Source: Gammaproteobacteria bacterium | Lineage (GTDB): Bacteria > Pseudomonadota > Gammaproteobacteria > Xanthomonadales > SZUA-36 | DNA length: 64,000 nt | Direction: 5' to 3' | Assembly (NCBI GenBank): GCA_024279945.1 | Contig: JAJRRA010000048.1 | Coordinates: 1 to 64,000 of the forward strand | Shown: piece after piece, positions 58,648-64,000 of the stretch | Layout of the letters: each line of letters begins with the position of its first letter | Numbering within the stretch: position 1 is the first letter of the stretch | Position numbers and translations under genes: made by a program | Notes under the pieces: model-generated | Database searches by the model: none | What the model was told of the DNA's origin: nothing | The model's input: the letters and a program-made list of their open reading frames with translations, nothing else

Positions 58648-58826
58648 AGTCAACACCGCCCATTATTTTCCGCATGGATTCTCCTTTCAGTTGTAGCCGG
58701 TGTGAGTTGTGCATCAGCCGGTCCAGAATGGCTCTTAGGCAAAACCTACTTGTGTCCAGGGGCGACCATTATCTCAATCAACAGCTATTAGGATTCGTCC
58801 AAATCCGTGGTCTATTCCCTAATGTC

Positions 58827-59195
58827 CTAGGATCGTTCAGAAATGTTGGAAGGTTTCCCCCCTTTGCACCAGTCCACGTTACCCTTCTTGATCCAGAAGT
58901 GGCAGCCACAGGTATTGCGTTGATGGATAGAAGGCGCAACAGTCGGCCTGCGCCACCAGTCCATCGTGACTTTCCACCGTGGTCGCTGATGAGGGTTAAG
59001 AGAAAGATCGATCCGTTCTCCGCAACCGCCAGGGCATTGAAATGTGACCCATTTCGATACACCACCGTCACGGACAACAATAAACTCTTCAGCTTCACCT
59101 TGATCACGTGGGGGCAACCTCATCCGCTCCGTTGCGGTGAAATCAACCTTAAGTAATCCGAGCCGTCTCGCAGTATTTATAATCCACGTTTTCAT
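58827..59195 (-). CDS. DUF6527-family Cys-rich protein of a ubiquitin-like conjugation system
   Basis: This 122-residue protein starts MKTWIINTARRLGLLKVDF. It has two cysteine clusters, CPGGCGE (near residue 54) and CGCHFWIKKGNVDWC (near residue 96), with a region RIDLSLNPHQRPRWKVTMDW between, as in the DUF6527 family. The cysteines look like a zinc-binding treble-clef or rubredoxin-like pair. The family is encoded next to Multi-ubiquitin, E2 and JAB-E1 proteins. It starts two bases after the E1 gene stops, so translation is coupled. A role as E3-like or adaptor protein is a guess. Confidence 0.82.
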   Translation of the reverse strand: MKTWIINTARRLGLLKVDFTATERMRLPPRDQGEAEEFIVVRDGGVSKWVTFQCPGGCGERIDLSLNPHQRPRWKVTMDWWRRPTVAPSIHQRNTCGCHFWIKKGNVDWCKGGKPSNISERS

Positions 59196-59197
59196 AA

Positions 59198-60598
59198 TCA
59201 GAGCACCATATTCAGACAGGGTTCGACATCAGCACGGCCAAGGGTGTTGGGGTCGTAACAGGCAGGACAGCCAGAGGTTGGAGTCACACCGGGAAAGCGA
59301 TCGTCACTGGCGTGAAAGCGCCTAATACGCGTGGCGTGCATTCCCGATTTCCCATGAAAGCCCGTAACTGCCGCAAGGAGCTCGCCAATAGCCATGCATG
59401 CGGCCTCAGTCGTGAATGCAGCGACCGCTGGTGTCAGATCTCCCTCACCAAGGACATAGGCTTCCTGCTTTAAGGCCTCGAACCCTATCGGATCACGGCG
59501 TTTCAGCGCTTCCTCATGAGCACGCCGCGGATCAATATGTCGACCACATAGCAGGCACGGATGGCCATCCACCAAGGTCGAGACGCGCGCGAAGAGATCG
59601 AAGCCATTATCCGCCCGGCGCTGCATAGCAAGGCCGACATCTATAACAGGGATGCCATAGAATCGGCTGAACCTATTCAGGACGCGCCTGCCAGCGTGAT
59701 CGTCAGTGCAGGAGAACACGACATCACACGCTTTTAGTGCGTCCACTGTGCCAGGATCGCCAACAAATGCATCGATCGTGACAAGTTTCATCCCAATATC
59801 AGCATCATGAACGGTGCGCTGGTGAATTTCGGCCTTGGTCGTTCGATCTTCGGCATCCTTGCGGCGGCTGCCGTGAAGCCGATTGAGGCTGGAAAGGTCT
59901 ACCTCATCTCTTTCGAACAATATCGCCTGCTGGACTCCATGACGCATCAGCAGCGGAAGCACTGCACTGCCCGTGCCACCACCGCCGACTACACCCACGC
60001 GAAGATTTGAAATGGTGCGATTTGCGGTATCCCCGAAAAGCCGCTGCTGCCGGTCGAAAAAATCAGGATGCGCGATGTTGGCTTCGGGTGAGGTCAAGGC
60101 AATGCGCGGCCCAGCATGAAGAATACGGTTGATCGGCTCAAACTGATCGCGCGTAATCCATATCCGTGCTGCCATCACACCATCGCCATTGATTACGATG
60201 CTGATAAGGCCCTGCGTACCCTTCAGGTGCGCGGTACGGGCAAGCTCAGCTTCATTGCGACTATCCTGGTCCGAAAACTCAGCCATCCCGCCAGGATGCG
60301 TGTGAACGATGGCCGGAATCCATCCTTCACGAGCGGCCTCGCCAAAGAGGTGCATCAAACTATCGGTCGTCCAGGTGATGTGAATCGGCGAGGTGTCGAC
60401 CACCTCGCTCCCGGCGATAGGCTGGAAGGCATGACTGACGAACCGGCGACGTCGGACACCAGACCACGGGTCCGCGTCAATATCGGAGACACCAAAAAAC
60501 AGCGTTGCCGCAGCCTCATGACCATCTCCGCTTCCAAGCAGCGACTTGATCTGCATCTCGTGTGACGCCTGAAGAATGAGATCGAAGTCAATCTTCAT
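59198..60598 (-). CDS. Fusion of JAB deubiquitinase-like protease and ThiF/E1-like adenylyltransferase
   Basis: This is a 466-residue protein. Residues 10-160 form a JAB/JAMM metalloprotease: Glu28, His99-x-His101 and Ser109-x2-Asp112 in IVHTHPGGMAEFSDQD. Residues 200-440 form an E1/ThiF domain with nucleotide loop LRVGVVGGGGTGSAVLPLLMRHGV, and zinc-type CxxC pairs (CLLC near 380, CPAC near 450). It would process the ubiquitin-like precursor and activate its C-terminus. ATG at 60598 overlaps the E2 gene stop (ATGA); the longer frame would run into that gene. JAB-E1 fusions are known in bacterial Ubl operons. Confidence 0.9.
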   Translation of the reverse strand: MKIDFDLILQASHEMQIKSLLGSGDGHEAAATLFFGVSDIDADPWSGVRRRRFVSHAFQPIAGSEVVDTSPIHITWTTDSLMHLFGEAAREGWIPAIVHTHPGGMAEFSDQDSRNEAELARTAHLKGTQGLISIVINGDGVMAARIWITRDQFEPINRILHAGPRIALTSPEANIAHPDFFDRQQRLFGDTANRTISNLRVGVVGGGGTGSAVLPLLMRHGVQQAILFERDEVDLSSLNRLHGSRRKDAEDRTTKAEIHQRTVHDADIGMKLVTIDAFVGDPGTVDALKACDVVFSCTDDHAGRRVLNRFSRFYGIPVIDVGLAMQRRADNGFDLFARVSTLVDGHPCLLCGRHIDPRRAHEEALKRRDPIGFEALKQEAYVLGEGDLTPAVAAFTTEAACMAIGELLAAVTGFHGKSGMHATRIRRFHASDDRFPGVTPTSGCPACYDPNTLGRADVEPCLNMVL

Positions 60599-61509
60599 GA
60601 GCGAGCCTCTTCCAAGGCCACGCGCACCCGGGCCACCATCGTTTGCAGACCGTCCACCCCCGGACGCCAAGCCGGGCAATGACGTGACCACCGCTGCCAG
60701 ACTCGATCCGCAAAATTGTGATTCACATTCGCAGCACGAGCTTCCCGTCCGCTGGCAGACAATTTGATTCGTGGTGATGTGTAGAACATGTCGGGCGGCG
60801 TGTCAGGATATCCGGGAGGCAAGATAATCAGGACATCCGCGACATCATGATCGTACTTGCCTTCCGGTAATGAGTAACCTTTGAGAATGACCCCGATCGT
60901 GCCGCCGCTCTTAACGACGTCGAAACTAATGTCTCGACTTTCAAGAAAGGCGCGATCGCCCGACGGAATCATCTCCCTGCCCTCTGTGGTCTGATCAATG
61001 ATCGATATAAAGCGTTCGACGCCAGGCTTCCCCAGATCGATAAGATCGCAATCATTAATCTTCTGGTCATGGCCGCCTGGAACATCGAGCCAGAGCGCAT
61101 AGTTAGGCGCAAGGGCAGCAAGCTTTTTGATGACGAAACCAGAAATTAAGCGCTTCGGCCACTCAAGATCTTTATCATCTATCTTGAACAGAAACTTGCG
61201 ATCGGTCCGCGCGACCAGTACCCGTTCAGCGCCACGACCGCACAGATCATAAGATTCATCGAGGCGAATATCCTCGAAATCACCACTAGGGAGAATAGCC
61301 GTCGCTGTATATTCGTGGACGGGGGCACCTCCTGTCGCCTCGATGAACTGTCGACCCAAAAGCATGGGGTCATCAAAAATATGATTTTTGAAGTCCAGTG
61401 TCTCGTCCGCGATCAATACTCGAAAACGGGCGCCGGGCTTGAGCGGGCGTCCGTCATGAATGGCATCAGCGAGATCATCGACATTCTGATCTTGAGGGTT
61501 ATCAGTCAT
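60595..61509 (-). CDS. Multi-ubiquitin-like protein fused to an E2-like conjugating domain
   Basis: This is a 304-residue protein. Residues about 25-100 and 100-185 are two beta-grasp (ubiquitin-like) domains (RFRVLIADETLDFKNHIFDD..., RKFLFKIDDKDLEWPKRLISGFVIKKLA). Residues 195-304 are a Prok-E2-type domain: VILKGYSLPEGKYDHDVADVLIILPPGYPDTPPDMFY, the E2 proline-rich core, then HNFADRVWQRWSRHCPAWRPGVDGLQTMV with Cys278 as the candidate thioester site. Fusion of polyubiquitin and E2 in one chain, with JAB-E1 and DUF6527 next door, matches a class described in comparative genomics of bacterial ubiquitin-like systems. ATG at 61509 has AGAAGGAA ahead. Confidence 0.88.
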   Translation of the reverse strand: MTDNPQDQNVDDLADAIHDGRPLKPGARFRVLIADETLDFKNHIFDDPMLLGRQFIEATGGAPVHEYTATAILPSGDFEDIRLDESYDLCGRGAERVLVARTDRKFLFKIDDKDLEWPKRLISGFVIKKLAALAPNYALWLDVPGGHDQKINDCDLIDLGKPGVERFISIIDQTTEGREMIPSGDRAFLESRDISFDVVKSGGTIGVILKGYSLPEGKYDHDVADVLIILPPGYPDTPPDMFYTSPRIKLSASGREARAANVNHNFADRVWQRWSRHCPAWRPGVDGLQTMVARVRVALEEARS

Positions 61510-61593
61510 AAGACATTCCTTCTATTTAGTGGCGGGAGCACAGTGCTCCCGCTTTCAGAAGGTCAATCGCAGCGTTTCCGCAAGACCGGTAAA

Positions 61594-64000
61594 TCAGATG
61601 AGATTATTTTTGATGAGCAGCCCTTGAGGGGGATCGTCACAAACGAAGAAGTGCGGGCAACGAGGGCAAGTTCGATTGGGGTTGGGTGGGAAATTGCCAG
61701 ACAGGATTTTGCCGATCGCTTCGTCGATCCTGTCGCGGCGATTATTGAGCATCTTCGGGCTCAAGGAAACAGACGCGGCGACCTCATCGGTAAGGAAAAC
61801 GAATTCCACTTCTGCATCCCTACCTGCCGCCAACTGGTATGCAGCAGCATCAAGTGATTCGGTAGCCTTGGAAGTCTGACGACCGGTCCAGATACGACGG
61901 ACGACGACCCTACCGTCGCTCCTTTCGACATAATCATCGGGCTTAACCACTATCTTCGCTACTCCCATGTCGATCTCGAGGTCGCGCGGAGTGAGTTGTT
62001 TATCGCCCTTTCGAAGGGCAATCAGGATGTCAAATAGCCTGCGTCCTGCGACTTTATAGTCTTCTGCATTTGGGTTGTCAGCCGGGCCACGTGCCTCCCA
62101 GTGTTCCTCAAAGTCGGGAATATCATTCGATGGATCGGTCAAAAGAGCGTCGATTGCGCGTTGAACTGCAGCATGCATTTGCATGAAAGCGCTTTCCGTA
62201 CGACGCCCCCCTAACTTGAGGACGTGAGTAAACAAGAAGCGGCGCGGACATTTGTCGTAGAGCGCAAGTTGTGCCGGTGTCAGGGTAACCGTTTCCTGAA
62301 ATCGGACGTCTACACAGCTTGGTGAAGACGGCGGCGCTTCGGTTGCCGCCAACGGCGCTTCAATACTCACCGTATCACCGAGGCGGTCAATAAACGGCGA
62401 CGACCTCTGGGAACGACCGCCTCGTTGTTTCGAAGGCGCGTAGAGAAAGAGGCTGTCTTCTGCACGGGACAAAGCGACAAAGAAGAGGCACTCCTGTTCC
62501 TCATCATGACCGGGCTTAAGTGCATCGAGGCCCCGAGTACCTTCCTCATCAATTAACCCATTTGGTGGAGGCAAGGCACGAATTTGATTGGCAGACTGAG
62601 GCAATGAAGCGGCGGAAAGTGAGGGCATATGCACCGCCTTGAACTCAAGTCCCTTGCTCTTGTGGATCGTCAAAAGGCGGACAGCATCGAGGGACTGGGC
62701 GGCGACGGGGAGGTCCCTCAAGTCTCTTTCGTCCGACAAAATGACGAGTCGACGAATATGATCCAGCAGGTCTCCAATTGGGTAACCATGCCGCTCAATA
62801 TACGTCGATCTTAGAAAGTTTTGCAGTTGCCACAGAGCAATCGCAGGCAAGGGCTCATTTCCACTCAGGCCAAGCGCATATCGTGCAGCAAGACGAGTAC
62901 GATCAAGGTAGAGCGAAGCGAAAGCCCTCCAGGGTGTTGCCTCGGGCGTAAGCCCATGAAACGCCTTCGCAAGAGCGGCAAACTTGCTTGCACCTCCGGG
63001 CGAAATAACGCCTCCCGTGGGAAGTATGTCACGCCAAGCAAGCGGCTCCAGGGAAGAGGCATCAGCCAGCGCCTTTACAGCGGCCACAACGTCCGCCAAC
63101 GGCACTGAAAATTCAGGAGTTGTCGCAACCTTTACGAGTGCCATCGCACGCGGGTCGATGAGAAGAGAAAGTAGTGAAAGCGCCTCTTTGGTTGCCGACC
63201 GATCGAACAGAGGCCCCAGAAACAGGACGGGTACGTCTTGCGCTTCGAGACTGGCGGCCACCTCTGCCAGCCGATCATTCGACTTACAGAGCACAGCTTG
63301 ATTCATGTAGGTGATGCCGCTCTCCTTGCAGGCATTGATCCGAGCAGCAAGTTCATTCAGTTCGTCGTCTTTCGTGCCGACGCGCACGAAAACGGGCTTT
63401 TGGCCCGATGAGCCTCGGTGTGCTGCCGATTGAAACCCGGTTTCGGCAGCTTTCATATCTGCACACGCGAATCCTGCGTAGGCGTCACAAACCTCTTGGA
63501 CAGAACGGTAATTAACCGTCAACCCCATCGTTTGACCACCGGGAAAATCGTCGGTTTCGAATCGCACCATATTGACTGATGAGGCACCACGAAAGCGATA
63601 AATCGACTGTTTGGCATCCCCCACAACCCACAGGCCTTGTCCGTCAGGCTTTAGCGCCTTCAACAATTGGACACTTGCACGATTGACATCCTGGTACTCA
63701 TCTACAAGGACATGAGAGTAACGTGAGCATAGTTGCCCACGCACATCTGCGTCAGTCTCGATAAGCCTCACGGTACGAAATACTAGGTCGCCGAAATCGA
63801 CCGCACCACGTTCGGCTTTAAGCGCCTCGTACGCCTCATACACTTGGGCAATTTCCAAACACCTCTTGCCATGAGTGCGTTCTTCATCGGTTTGAGCCGA
63901 GTCGTATGTCGATCGCGCAAGTATTTTATAGTCTTGGTGGTCAACCACCTCGTCTTTGGCTCGGGAAATTGCAGCTAGTAGGTCCCTCAGCACATCTGTC
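61594..64000 (-). CDS. UvrD/AddA-type helicase with C-terminal nuclease-fold domain (partial, N-terminus beyond window)
   Basis: At least 800 residues are visible; the ATP-binding Walker A part lies outside. SF1A motifs are clear: VDEYQDVNRA (II), GDAKQSIYRFRGA (III), VNYRS (IV), TIHKSKGLEF (V), FVALSRAEDSLFLY (VI). The last 250 residues have the RecB-like fold with a first Cys (YDKCPRRFLFTHVL) and a terminal C-x2-C-x5-C (TCPRCPHFFVC), the AddB/Cas4 Fe-S arrangement. The active-site strand reads VVVRRIWTG where active nucleases have D-x-K, so cleavage is doubtful. It lies 84 bases upstream of the E2/ubiquitin gene on the same strand and may belong to the same operon. Confidence 0.88.
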   Translation of the reverse strand, partial: TDVLRDLLAAISRAKDEVVDHQDYKILARSTYDSAQTDEERTHGKRCLEIAQVYEAYEALKAERGAVDFGDLVFRTVRLIETDADVRGQLCSRYSHVLVDEYQDVNRASVQLLKALKPDGQGLWVVGDAKQSIYRFRGASSVNMVRFETDDFPGGQTMGLTVNYRSVQEVCDAYAGFACADMKAAETGFQSAAHRGSSGQKPVFVRVGTKDDELNELAARINACKESGITYMNQAVLCKSNDRLAEVAASLEAQDVPVLFLGPLFDRSATKEALSLLSLLIDPRAMALVKVATTPEFSVPLADVVAAVKALADASSLEPLAWRDILPTGGVISPGGASKFAALAKAFHGLTPEATPWRAFASLYLDRTRLAARYALGLSGNEPLPAIALWQLQNFLRSTYIERHGYPIGDLLDHIRRLVILSDERDLRDLPVAAQSLDAVRLLTIHKSKGLEFKAVHMPSLSAASLPQSANQIRALPPPNGLIDEEGTRGLDALKPGHDEEQECLFFVALSRAEDSLFLYAPSKQRGGRSQRSSPFIDRLGDTVSIEAPLAATEAPPSSPSCVDVRFQETVTLTPAQLALYDKCPRRFLFTHVLKLGGRRTESAFMQMHAAVQRAIDALLTDPSNDIPDFEEHWEARGPADNPNAEDYKVAGRRLFDILIALRKGDKQLTPRDLEIDMGVAKIVVKPDDYVERSDGRVVVRRIWTGRQTSKATESLDAAAYQLAAGRDAEVEFVFLTDEVAASVSLSPKMLNNRRDRIDEAIGKILSGNFPPNPNRTCPRCPHFFVCDDPPQGLLIKNNLI

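Noticed and set aside
58674-59156. 160-residue plus-strand frame
   Set aside because: It is antisense to the DUF6527 gene, which has family motifs, coupling to the E1 gene and conserved cysteines. The plus frame shows no domain.

Overview
The window looks like chromosome of a free-living, probably marine or sediment, gammaproteobacterium. The support is a standard gammaproteobacterial tmRNA (tag ANDDNYALAA), a PilA-type pilin with a sigma-54 promoter, a complete fimU-pilV-pilW-pilX-pilY1-pilE minor pilin operon, a TonB receptor, a TRAP transporter with a TatT-type lipoprotein, several alkaline-phosphatase/sulfatase superfamily enzymes and a DsrE-TusA-SQR sulfur cluster. I cannot name the species. 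Coding density is high, and most of the window up to about 57 kb has one even, moderately GC-rich composition.

Layout. 1-1.1 kb: the end of an IS21-like element, then a Phd/PIN toxin-antitoxin pair. 1.1-4.2 kb: a secreted repeat protein, the tmRNA gene and a type IV pilin. 4.2-9.7 kb (minus): an operon of an IPM/isocitrate-type dehydrogenase, an HMG-CoA-lyase-like enzyme, a CaiB CoA-transferase, LeuC- and LeuD-like subunits and a thioesterase, probably for branched dicarboxylic acids. 10.0-10.5 kb: Hsp20 behind a sigma-32-like promoter. 10.7-17.2 kb: a mandelate-pathway-like set (aldehyde dehydrogenase, FAD 2-hydroxyacid dehydrogenase, ThDP decarboxylase, FMN 2-hydroxyacid oxidase) and a GST. 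17.2-21.3 kb: an arylsulfatase, then a scar of nested mobile elements (IS1380 family inside an IS66 remnant) next to a broken GMC oxidoreductase. 21.3-27.3 kb: M28 peptidase with a TatT-DctP-DctQ-DctM transporter. 27.4-30.8 kb: a two-domain ALDH16-type dehydrogenase with DeoC. 30.9-31.1 kb: a four-unit REP/BIME array. 31.2-37.5 kb: a VPS10/BNR-repeat secreted protein coupled to a TonB receptor, and a methyltransferase. 37.6-45.8 kb: a surface-modification cluster (three alkaline-phosphatase-superfamily proteins, a methyltransferase, a sulfotransferase, a tiny membrane protein). 45.9-52.9 kb: minor pilins. 53.1-55.5 kb: sulfur oxidation/relay genes. 55.7-57.2 kb: membrane proteins and tadA.

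From about 57.2 kb the composition changes. First comes an AT-rich TetR-DsrE-PNPOx block whose last gene is cut by an IS21-like terminus at 58548. Beyond that junction lies the most interesting part: a minus-strand operon for a bacterial ubiquitin-like conjugation pathway, with a multi-ubiquitin/E2 fusion protein, a JAB-protease/E1 fusion protein and a Cys-rich DUF6527 protein. It lies just downstream of a UvrD/AddA-type helicase that runs off the right edge and carries an Fe-S-type C-terminal nuclease fold with a degraded active site. This is most likely a defence island.

Two families of palindromic repeats are scattered through the chromosomal part: GGGGTCAGGTT-type hairpins (near 0.3, 1.1, 3.0, 3.4, 17.2 and 21.2 kb) and the REP/BIME array at 30.9 kb. 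All assignments come from reading the sequence; no database search was run.
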